Source: DATFEN01 sp035691285
GTDB taxonomy: Bacteria; Acidobacteriota; Vicinamibacteria; Fen-336
Assembly: GCA_035691285.1 (NCBI GenBank)
Contig: DASSJI010000120.1
Span: forward strand, 1-16,412
Length of the DNA stretch: 16,412 nucleotides
Direction of reading: 5' to 3'
The notes below the pieces were generated by a model that worked only from the letters and a program-made list of their open reading frames with translations, was not told where the DNA came from and did not search any database. A program made the translations under genes and the position numbers. Each line of letters opens with the position of its first letter. The first letter of the stretch is position 1. Below are positions 1 to 6,163 of the stretch, one piece after another.

Positions 1-90
1 GACGCGACGGTCTCCGCGACGCTGCGCTTCCGGGCACAGATCGACAAGGGCGGCGAGGCGCTGCCGTTCGTCACGCGGCTCGAGGCATGA
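1..90 (+). CDS. C-terminal tail of an unidentified protein (partial)
   Basis: An open frame enters from the left edge and gives 29 residues (DATVSATLRFRAQ... to ...VTRLEA) before a TGA at 88-90. That stop overlaps the ATG of the next gene in an ATGA junction, which is typical of translational coupling, so this gene probably belongs to the same operon as the two vWA genes that follow. The tail alternates polar and hydrophobic residues like a beta strand, but it is too short to assign a family. No function is proposed. Confidence 0.6.
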   Translation, partial: DATVSATLRFRAQIDKGGEALPFVTRLEA

Positions 91-1184
91 GGCGCCGGAA
101 GCGGAAGACGGAGGTCTTCGGGCTCTCCTTCATGGACTGCATCTGCTGCGGCTTCGGCGCCACGGTGCTGCTCTACATGATCCTGAACAGCGGCCAGGAC
201 CGAAGGGCCGGGGAGGCGCTCGGGCCGCTGCGCTCCGAGACGAACCGCCTCGAGGAGGAGGTGCTGGAGGGCCAGGCCGGCCTCGTCGAGCTGCGCAACA
301 CCCTCGAGCGGGTCCGGCAGGAGGCCGCCGCCACGCAGGGCTTGTCGACGCGCCTCATCGAGGTCGTGGACGAGTCGCAGCACGAGCTGGCGACGTTCGA
401 GGAGAGGACGCTCGCCAGCCGCGAGCACATGAACCGCCTCCAGGCCGATCTGCGCTCGCTCGAGGCGGGCGCGAAGCGCCTTTCGGGCGGGACGCCGAGC
501 CGGGAGGTTCCCGGCGAAAAGGTCCGCGCCTTCGTGGGCGACGGCGATCGCCAGTACCTGACGGGCCTCAAGATCGGCGGCCGGCGCATCCTGCTGCTGG
601 TGGATGCGTCCGCCAGCATGCTGGCCGACACCATCGTCAACGCCGTGCGCCGGAGGCTGCTGCCCGAGGCGGAGCGCGTGCGCGCCGACAAGTGGCGCCG
701 GGCGGTGCGCGCCGCCGACTGGCTGAGCGCCCAGCTTCCCCGCGACGCGCATTTCCAGCTCTACGTCTTCGACACCGAGGCGCGGCCCGTCGTGCCCGGC
801 ACCGAGGGCAGGTGGCTCGAGACCCGCGATCGCGCGTCCCTCGATGCCGCCATCGCTCGGCTCAAGGGCACGGCGCCCGGGGGCGGCACCAGCCTCGAGA
901 GCGCCTTCGCCGCCGCGGCCGCCCTGAGCCCGCCCCCCGACAACATCCTCCTGCTCACCGACGGCCTGCCCACACAGGGGCGGACCCCCCCGCGGGGGCG
1001 GACCGTCTCCGGCAAGGACCGGCTCAAGCTCTTCGATCGCGCGGTGCTGGCGTTGCCCCGGCGCGTGCCGGTGAACACGCTGCTCTTCCCGATGGAGGGC
1101 GACCCCATGGCCGCGCCGGCGTTCTGGAAGCTGGCCATGGCCACGGGCGGCGCCTTCCTCACGCCCTCGCGGGACTGGCCGTGA
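87..1184 (+). CDS. Membrane-anchored vWA-domain protein, first of a tandem pair
   Basis: A 365-aa protein. A basic N-terminus (MRRRKRK) leads into a Cys-rich hydrophobic anchor with the motif SFMDCICCGFGA at residues 14-25, continuing to about residue 33. Residues about 45-130 are charged and heptad-like, probably a coiled coil. A von Willebrand factor A domain follows: the MIDAS motif DASAS is at 173-177, the MIDAS threonine is probably T268 in GGGTS, and the distal aspartate is D292 in LLLTDG. The topology is probably one membrane span with the coiled coil and vWA domain on one side, and the domain should bind a divalent cation and a protein ligand. The gene overlaps its neighbours by 4 bp at both ends. 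Proteins with this N-terminal motif are often annotated only as vWA proteins; the partner is unknown. The family call is firm and the role is not. Confidence 0.85.
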   Translation: MRRRKRKTEVFGLSFMDCICCGFGATVLLYMILNSGQDRRAGEALGPLRSETNRLEEEVLEGQAGLVELRNTLERVRQEAAATQGLSTRLIEVVDESQHELATFEERTLASREHMNRLQADLRSLEAGAKRLSGGTPSREVPGEKVRAFVGDGDRQYLTGLKIGGRRILLLVDASASMLADTIVNAVRRRLLPEAERVRADKWRRAVRAADWLSAQLPRDAHFQLYVFDTEARPVVPGTEGRWLETRDRASLDAAIARLKGTAPGGGTSLESAFAAAAALSPPPDNILLLTDGLPTQGRTPPRGRTVSGKDRLKLFDRAVLALPRRVPVNTLLFPMEGDPMAAPAFWKLAMATGGAFLTPSRDWP

Positions 1185-2176
1185 AGCGCGAGCGACGCAG
1201 CCTCGATCCGTTCAGCCTGTCGTTCCTGGACTGCGTCTGCTGCGGCTTCGGGGCGATCATCCTGCTCCTGACGCTGACCCGCATGAGCGAGCCCCGGGCG
1301 ATCGAGGAGGCGAGGACCGAGCTCCAGGGGCGCGTGGCGCGCCTGGAGCGGGAGCTCTTCGAGATCCGCGGCGAGTCCGATGTCATCCGCCGCGAGCTGC
1401 GGGGCCGGCGCGAGCAGCTCTCGGACGAGCGCTCGGCGGTGGCGCGGCTGCAGGGCGACCTCTCGCGCCTGCAGGGCCGCTTCCAGGCCAGCCGCGAGCT
1501 GTCGCAGGTGCAGGACATCATCGCCGGCCGCCTGCTCGCAGCCCAGCAGGAGCTCACCGAGGAGATGAAGCGCCTCGACGAGGCGAAGGCGCGGGATCCC
1601 TCCCTCGTGGCCGGCATCCCCGTCGACAGCGAGTACGTCGTGTTCGTCATCGACACCTCGGGCAGCATGAAGCGCTTCGCATGGCCGGCCCTGCTCCGGA
1701 AGATGGGCGAGACCCTCGACGCCTACCCGAAGGTGAAGGGGATGCAGGTCATGAACGACGAGGGCGTCTACATGTTCTCCGCGTACGCCGGCAAGTGGAT
1801 CCCCGACACGCCGGCGCGGCGCCGGGCCGTGCTCGAGCGCCTCTCGGGCTGGAACGCCTTCAGCAACTCGAGCCCGGTCGAGGGCATCGAGGCCGCGATC
1901 CGGACCCTGGCGACGGGCAGGGACAAGGTCAGCATCTACGTGCTGGGCGACGAGTTCACCGGCCCATCCATCGAGGCGGTGCTGAACGAGGTGGAGCGCC
2001 TGAACACACGCTCCGCCGGCGGGCGGCGTGTGCGCATCCACGCCCTCGGCTTTCCGACCCTGTTCAGCCAGGCCGAGTTCCCCGAGAACACCACGGTGCG
2101 CTTCGCGATGCTGATGCGCGCCGTGTGCGAGCGCAACGGCGGGACGTTCGTGGGCCTGAACAGCGCGAACCCCTGA
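1181..2176 (+). CDS. Membrane-anchored vWA-domain protein, second of a tandem pair
   Basis: A 331-aa protein starting at GTG 1181, which overlaps the stop of the preceding gene as GTGA; a longer in-frame extension upstream is only a shadow of that gene. The N-terminus repeats its neighbour's plan: basic residues, then SFLDCVCCGFGA at residues 14-25 (the same positions as in the paralogue), a hydrophobic span to about residue 33, and a long charged coiled coil at about 38-138. The vWA domain begins near residue 150, with a canonical MIDAS DTSGS at 158-162 and an aspartate at D257 in VLGDEF. The MIDAS threonine position is less clear and may be taken by serines in SNSSP near 228-232. Apart from the anchor the two paralogues have diverged considerably, which suggests a heteromeric pair. 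The target process is unknown. Confidence 0.85.
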   Translation: MKRERRSLDPFSLSFLDCVCCGFGAIILLLTLTRMSEPRAIEEARTELQGRVARLERELFEIRGESDVIRRELRGRREQLSDERSAVARLQGDLSRLQGRFQASRELSQVQDIIAGRLLAAQQELTEEMKRLDEAKARDPSLVAGIPVDSEYVVFVIDTSGSMKRFAWPALLRKMGETLDAYPKVKGMQVMNDEGVYMFSAYAGKWIPDTPARRRAVLERLSGWNAFSNSSPVEGIEAAIRTLATGRDKVSIYVLGDEFTGPSIEAVLNEVERLNTRSAGGRRVRIHALGFPTLFSQAEFPENTTVRFAMLMRAVCERNGGTFVGLNSANP

Positions 2177-2186
2177 GGCCCGCCGG

Positions 2187-3749
2187 TCAGGTCGCCTCTC
2201 CAGCCGCCTGCGCCCGCTCGACACGGGTCGCCTCGTCCACCTCCAGCGTCCGCCCGGCGAGGAGAAGGAACACGCCCGCCAGGACGTTCGACAGGAGGCA
2301 CAGGGACATCGCCACGCGCAGGTCGCCGGTCGCCACGCTCAGCCGGCCCACCGCGTACGGGCCGAGCGCGAGGCCGACCAGGTTGACGACGAGCAGCAAG
2401 GCCGCCGAGGCCAGCGCGCGCATGCGCGGGAGCACGAGGTCCTGGACGGTCGAGGCGGCAGGACCCAGCCACAGAGCCGCCGAGGCGAACAGCAGCAGGC
2501 TGACGGCGAACGCCAGCTCCGCGCCCTTCGTCCACAGCATCGCGAGCGCGAGCGGCACGGCGAAGACTGCGTTCAGCAGCCCGACGCGGATCCTCCCGAC
2601 AGCCGAGACGCGGCGCAGGCGGTCCGCCAGGAGGCCGCCCAGCGTCACGCCGAGCCAGCCGCCCAGCGCCGCCGCGCCGCCCACGACGAGGCCGGCCCGC
2701 TCGAGCGGGAGGCCGTGGAAGCGCACGAAGAACGACGGGCTCCAGAACAGGAGCCCATAGCCGCTGAACGAGAGGCAGGCGAAGCCCAGGCCGGCGTAAC
2801 GCAGCGATGGGGTGCCCAGGATGAGGGCCGCGCCCGGCGCGTCGCGCAGGGAGAGTGCCTGCGCCCAGGAAAGCGCCGCGTACAGGCCGATGGCCAGGGA
2901 CCACCACTGAGCAGGGTCGCCCAAGGCCTTCGTGAGCGCGCTGGCGGCGAGGGCGAGCAGCGCGGCGCCCGCGCCGTTGGCCGCCAGGCGGCGCGGGCCC
3001 GCGCGGAGCCGCCACAGGTTCAGGAGGGTGAAGGGCGGCGTCACCGCCGACAGCTCCGCGAGGAAGGCCGACCAAGGCCGCGGCTCCCTGGGGCTCGACA
3101 GGTCGTCGCCCTCTCCGCGCCGCGGTTCCCGGAGCCTCGCGACCCCCGCGGCGAGCAGCAGCCCGGGCAGCCCCGCCGCGATGAAGGCGGCCTGCCAGCC
3201 CCTGAGGCCGAGCGGCGCCGGAGCGCTCGCGAACGCCGTGTCCCAGCGGTCCACGACGACGCCGCCGAGGACGATCCCGAGGCCCGAGCCGAGGTAGATG
3301 CCGCTCGAGTAGATGGCCAGCACCGTCGCGCGGCGGGCCGGCGGGAAGTAGTCCGAGAGGAGCGAGTACGCGGCCGGCGTCGCGCTCGCCTCGCCCACGC
3401 CCACGCCGACGCGCGCGAGGGCGAGCTGGGCGAACGACCAGGCGAAGCCGGACACGACCGTCATCGCGCTCCAGAAGGCCAGTCCGATCGCGATGAGCCG
3501 GCGGCGGTCCCAGACGTCGGCAAGGCGTCCGAGCGGGATGCCGAGGAGCGCGTAGAAGACCGCGAAGGCCGTGCCGTAGAGGTAGCCGAGCTCGGCGTCG
3601 CCCACGTCCAGGTCCGCCTTGATCCGCTCGGCGAGGATCGCGGGAATCTGCCGGTCGAGGAAGTTGAAGACGTAGACGAGCAGCAGCACGGCCAGCGCGT
3701 AGCGCGCATAGCCACCGTGGCCGCCGTCGGTCCGCGGGATCTGCGCCAC
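2187..3749 (-). CDS. MFS transporter, spinster-like family
   Basis: A polytopic membrane protein of 520 aa when started at GTG 3749. Upstream in-frame codons reach a TTG at 3806, but those 19 residues look non-coding and run into the intergenic region. The first span carries FNFLDRQIPAIL, closely matching the NFxDRQ signature of spinster/sphingolipid-transporter-like MFS proteins. A typical MFS loop (GRLADVWDRRR) follows spans 2-3, and the GVGVGEASATPAAYSLLSDY stretch is the family's strongly conserved fourth-span region. The central part holds an additional stretch with two extra hydrophobic segments (ALLALAASALTKALG and WWSLAIGLYAALSWAQAL), so the protein may have 14 rather than 12 spans. 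The substrate cannot be read from sequence. The gene converges on the vWA pair with a 10-bp gap and diverges from the cytochrome operon. Confidence 0.85.
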   Translation of the reverse strand: MAQIPRTDGGHGGYARYALAVLLLVYVFNFLDRQIPAILAERIKADLDVGDAELGYLYGTAFAVFYALLGIPLGRLADVWDRRRLIAIGLAFWSAMTVVSGFAWSFAQLALARVGVGVGEASATPAAYSLLSDYFPPARRATVLAIYSSGIYLGSGLGIVLGGVVVDRWDTAFASAPAPLGLRGWQAAFIAAGLPGLLLAAGVARLREPRRGEGDDLSSPREPRPWSAFLAELSAVTPPFTLLNLWRLRAGPRRLAANGAGAALLALAASALTKALGDPAQWWSLAIGLYAALSWAQALSLRDAPGAALILGTPSLRYAGLGFACLSFSGYGLLFWSPSFFVRFHGLPLERAGLVVGGAAALGGWLGVTLGGLLADRLRRVSAVGRIRVGLLNAVFAVPLALAMLWTKGAELAFAVSLLLFASAALWLGPAASTVQDLVLPRMRALASAALLLVVNLVGLALGPYAVGRLSVATGDLRVAMSLCLLSNVLAGVFLLLAGRTLEVDEATRVERAQAAGEAT

Positions 3750-3791
3750 GGCGCGGGAGTGTAGACCGTCGGCGTTTCTTGCGCATCGCGT

Positions 3792-3806
3792 TTGCGCGGC
3801 ACGCAA
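3792..3806. repeat. Short dyad TTGCG-N5-CGCAA upstream of the sigma-54 promoter
   Basis: A perfect 5-bp inverted repeat with a 5-bp spacer lies in the divergent intergenic region, about 40 bp upstream of the -24 element and roughly 65-80 bp upstream of the expected start. Another TTGCGC occurs just before it at about 3779-3784. The position would suit an enhancer-binding activator, but a repeat this short can arise by chance in G+C-rich DNA. Confidence 0.25.
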
Positions 3807-3845
3807 CGAGCGCGCTGGAAGGTCGGCCAGGTTCTAACTCTTGCG

Positions 3846-3861
3846 GGGCACGGAAGTTGCA
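3846..3861 (+). promoter_or_regulatory. Sigma-54 (RpoN) -24/-12 promoter
   Basis: The segment GGGCACG-GAAG-TTGCA matches the RpoN consensus TGGCACG-N4-TTGCW at every defined position but the first. The invariant GG (3847-3848) and GC (3859-3860) have exactly the canonical spacing. Transcription would start near 3872, leaving about 35 nt of leader before the cytochrome ATG at 3907. It is the only such match I found in this intergenic region and points at the redox operon. It implies an AAA+ enhancer-binding protein that is not encoded in this window. Confidence 0.75.
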
Positions 3862-3892
3862 CGACTGTGGGTGCGGGCCGCCGATGAGGCCC

Positions 3893-3899
3893 GGGGGAG
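3893..3899 (+). promoter_or_regulatory. Ribosome binding site of the triheme cytochrome
   Basis: GGGGGAG lies 7 nt before the ATG at 3907. It decides the start: the alternative upstream in-frame codon at 3841 would fall inside the sigma-54 promoter and before the predicted transcription start. Confidence 0.7.
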
Positions 3900-3906
3900 C
3901 GACGGC

Positions 3907-4233
3907 ATGAACGCCCTCTACGCCGCGTCCGCCCTTCTCGCGCTGGTCGCACTGGGGGCGCCGATGCGCCTCCCGAACGTGGTCTACGACAAGGCGACCG
4001 ACGCGCCGGGACCGGTGCGCTTCGACCACAGGACCCACGCCGAGCGCGTGGCGAACAAGTGCGTGTCCTGCCACCCGCAGACCTTCAGCATCCTTCGCCC
4101 CACGCGTCGCGCCTCGCACGCCGAGATGGAGGCGTCGCGCTCCTGCGGCGTCTGCCACGACGGCAAGGTCGCCTTCGGTGTCCAGGACGCCGAGCGCTGC
4201 GAGACGTGCCACGACACCGGCGGCGGGCGATGA
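3907..4233 (+). CDS. Periplasmic triheme c7-type cytochrome
   Basis: A 108-aa protein with a hydrophobic N-terminal segment (ALYAASALLALVALGAP) that should act as an export signal or stay as an anchor; the basic n-region is weak. It has three CxxCH haem c motifs: CVSCH (52-56), CGVCH (80-84) and CETCH (98-102). Three further histidines, H41 and H44 in FDHRTH and H71 in SHAEM, sit where the second axial ligands of a c7-type (class III, bis-His) cytochrome would be, so three low-potential haems are likely. Its size and layout match the small triheme cytochromes common in metal- and sulfur-respiring bacteria. It is first in the operon and shares an ATGA overlap with the Fe-S subunit, so it is probably that complex's electron partner on the periplasmic side. 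The start is set by the GGGGGAG site and the upstream sigma-54 promoter. Confidence 0.88.
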   Translation: MNALYAASALLALVALGAPMRLPNVVYDKATDAPGPVRFDHRTHAERVANKCVSCHPQTFSILRPTRRASHAEMEASRSCGVCHDGKVAFGVQDAERCETCHDTGGGR

Positions 4234-4976
4234 GCGTCGGCCTGCTCTTCGACGCAACCCGCTGCATCGGCTGCGAGGCGTGCTCAGCGGCCTGCAAGGA
4301 GCAGAACGGGCTGCCGCTGCCGATCGAGCCTGAGACGACGGCGTACACGTTCACGACCGTCTCGCAGCGCGAGGGGCTGAACGTCCGCAGCCTCTGCATG
4401 CACTGCCTCGAGCCGACCTGCGTCTCTGTGTGCCCCGTGGGCGCGCTGAGCAAGACCGCCCAGGGTCCGGTGGTCTACGACGCGAAGAAGTGCATCGGCT
4501 GCCGCTACTGCATCATGGCGTGCCCCTTCGGCGTGCCGAAGTACCAGTGGGACCGCGCCGTGCCCGTGGTGGGGAAGTGCACGCTGTGTTCGGACCGCGT
4601 CGCGGCGGGCCTCGCGACGGCCTGCGCGACCGTGTGTCCCACGGGCGCGACGATGTTCGGCGAGCGGGACGCGCTCGTGGCCGAGGCGCGGGCCCGCATC
4701 GACGCCAGCCCCGGCCAGTACGTAGACCACGTCTACGGCGTCGAGGAAGCGGGCGGGACCTCGGTGCTGATGCTCTCGAGCGTCCCGTTCGAGCGGCTCG
4801 GCCTCGCGACGGACCTGCCGCGCCAGCCGTTGCCGATGCTCACCTGGCAGGTGCTCTCGAAGGTGCCGGACTTCGTGGCGCTGGCCGGCGCGTTCCTGTA
4901 CGGCGTCTTCTGGATCACGCGCCGGCGCGAGGCCGTCGAGGAGGCGCGCCGAACGGAAGGGGGAGGCCCGAGATGA
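4230..4976 (+). CDS. HybA-like 4x[4Fe-4S] oxidoreductase subunit with C-terminal anchor
   Basis: A 248-aa ferredoxin-type subunit. It has four cysteine clusters in the DmsB/HybA arrangement: C12xxC15xxC18xxxC22 (CIGCEACSAAC), then CMHCLEPTCVSVCP, CIGCRYCIMACP, and CTLC followed by CATVCP. The segment GGTSVLMLSSVPFERLGL and the single hydrophobic span near the C-terminus (VPDFVALAGAFLYGVFWI) are HybA traits. HybA passes electrons between hydrogenase-2 and the quinone-binding subunit HybB; here the next gene is HybB-like, but no hydrogenase gene is present and a triheme cytochrome stands in its place. Unlike HybA it has no twin-arginine signal: the protein begins MSVGLLFDATRC, directly at the first cluster, and the ATG overlaps the preceding stop (ATGA). 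The side of the membrane it occupies is therefore open. Confidence 0.88.
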   Translation: MSVGLLFDATRCIGCEACSAACKEQNGLPLPIEPETTAYTFTTVSQREGLNVRSLCMHCLEPTCVSVCPVGALSKTAQGPVVYDAKKCIGCRYCIMACPFGVPKYQWDRAVPVVGKCTLCSDRVAAGLATACATVCPTGATMFGERDALVAEARARIDASPGQYVDHVYGVEEAGGTSVLMLSSVPFERLGLATDLPRQPLPMLTWQVLSKVPDFVALAGAFLYGVFWITRRREAVEEARRTEGGGPR

Positions 4977-6160
4977 CCGGCGCGACGGCGCGGCGCTTCA
5001 CCCGGCTCGGCTTCTGGGCCTACGTCTTCGCGCTCCTGCTGCTGCTGCTGGTCGGAGTCACCGCGCTGCGCTTCTCGCGGGGCCTCGGTGCGACGACCAA
5101 CCTGAGCGACCGCTTCCCCTGGGGGCTCTGGATCGGCTTCGACGTGCTGTGCGGCGTCGGCCTCGCGGCCGGCGCCTTCACCCTCACGAGCGTCGTCCAC
5201 CTCTTCAACCTGCGCCGCTTCGAGCCCATCGTCCGCCCCACGGTGCTGACGGCGTTCCTCGGCTACGCGTTCGTCATCGTCGCGCTGCTCTTCGACCTCG
5301 GCCAGCCGTGGCGGATCTGGCACGCCCTCGTCTTCTGGAATCCCCGCTCGGTCATGTTCGAGGTGGCGTGGTGCGTGATGCTGTACACGACGGTGCTCGC
5401 CCTCGAGCTGTCGCCCGTGGTGTTCGAGCGCTTCCGGCTGGCCGGGCCGCAGCGCCTGATGCGCGGGGTGTACACGCCCCTCGTCATCGTGGGCGTGATC
5501 CTGTCGACGCTGCACCAGTCGTCCCTGGGGTCGCTCTACCTGATCGTGCCGTCCAAGCTGCATCCGCTCTGGTACTCGCCGCTCCTGCCCTTCTACTTCT
5601 TCATCTCGGCCATCGGCGCCGGGCTGGGCATGGTGGTGATCGAGTCCCACCTGAGCGGCCGCGCGTTCGGCCGCCGCCTCGAGATGCACCTGCTCGAGCC
5701 GCTCGGGCGCGCCATGGTGGTGGTGCTGGGCGTCTACGGCCTGCTGAGGTTCCTGGCGCTGCGCCGGAACGGCGCCCTCGCCGAGCTCCTGGCGCCCGGC
5801 TACGAGGCGTCGATGTTCCTCCTGGAGGTGGGGCTGGGCGTCGTGCTGCCGGTCGTGCTCCTGTCCCTGCCGCGGATCCGCAGGAGCGAGCGGGGCCTCG
5901 TCGCCAGCGCCTTCCTCGCGATCCTGGGTTTCGTGATGAACCGGCTGAACGTCGCGGTGACCGGGATGGAGCGCGCGGCGGGCATGCGCTACCTGCCGTC
6001 GTGGATGGAGGTCGCCGTGTCGGTCGGGCTCGTGGCCGTGGGCTTCGCCGTGTTCGCGCTGGCGGCGCGCCACCTCCCCATCTTCCCGGAGGCCGCGGAG
6101 GCGGCGGCCGAGCCCGACGAGGAGGCGCCCGGAGCGATCCCGGCATCGCTCCCGGCCTGA
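4973..6160 (+). CDS. HybB/NrfD-like quinone-interacting membrane subunit
   Basis: A 395-aa integral membrane protein with about ten hydrophobic spans. The stretches FSRGLGATTNLSDRFPWGLW, IGFDVLCGVGLAAGAFTLTS and SVMFEVAWCVMLYTTVLALE closely resemble HybB, the cytochrome-b-annotated but haem-free NrfD-superfamily subunit of hydrogenase-2. Members of this superfamily bind (mena)quinol in the membrane and exchange electrons with an Fe-S partner. The acidic, Ala/Pro-rich C-terminal tail (about the last 25 residues) is probably disordered. The gene overlaps the HybA-like gene by ATGA and is followed 3 bp later by the kinase. With its neighbours it would form a quinone:cytochrome c oxidoreductase comparable in gene content to Geobacter-type Cbc modules; the direction of electron flow is not decidable here. 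Confidence 0.88.
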   Translation: MTGATARRFTRLGFWAYVFALLLLLLVGVTALRFSRGLGATTNLSDRFPWGLWIGFDVLCGVGLAAGAFTLTSVVHLFNLRRFEPIVRPTVLTAFLGYAFVIVALLFDLGQPWRIWHALVFWNPRSVMFEVAWCVMLYTTVLALELSPVVFERFRLAGPQRLMRGVYTPLVIVGVILSTLHQSSLGSLYLIVPSKLHPLWYSPLLPFYFFISAIGAGLGMVVIESHLSGRAFGRRLEMHLLEPLGRAMVVVLGVYGLLRFLALRRNGALAELLAPGYEASMFLLEVGLGVVLPVVLLSLPRIRRSERGLVASAFLAILGFVMNRLNVAVTGMERAAGMRYLPSWMEVAVSVGLVAVGFAVFALAARHLPIFPEAAEAAAEPDEEAPGAIPASLPA

Positions 6161-6163
6161 CCG

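Noticed and set aside
2172..2191. Inverted repeat CCTGA-N10-TCAGG spanning the stops of the convergent vWA and MFS genes
   Set aside because: A 5-bp stem with a 10-nt loop is too weak for a terminator, and the symmetry is partly forced by two facing TGA stops.
1936..4257. A 773-aa minus-strand open frame covering the MFS gene in another frame
   Set aside because: It is a shadow of the MFS transporter, Arg/Gly/Pro-rich and without motifs, and it also crosses the sigma-54 promoter and the cytochrome gene.
5036..5052. CTG trinucleotide run in the HybB-like gene
   Set aside because: It encodes a poly-Leu part of the first membrane span and follows ordinary high-G+C leucine codon use.
4230..6160. 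Hydrogenase-2 (Hyb) operon
   Set aside because: Only HybA- and HybB-like electron-transfer subunits are present. There is no NiFe large or small subunit or maturation gene in the window, so the symbols hybA/hybB are not assigned.
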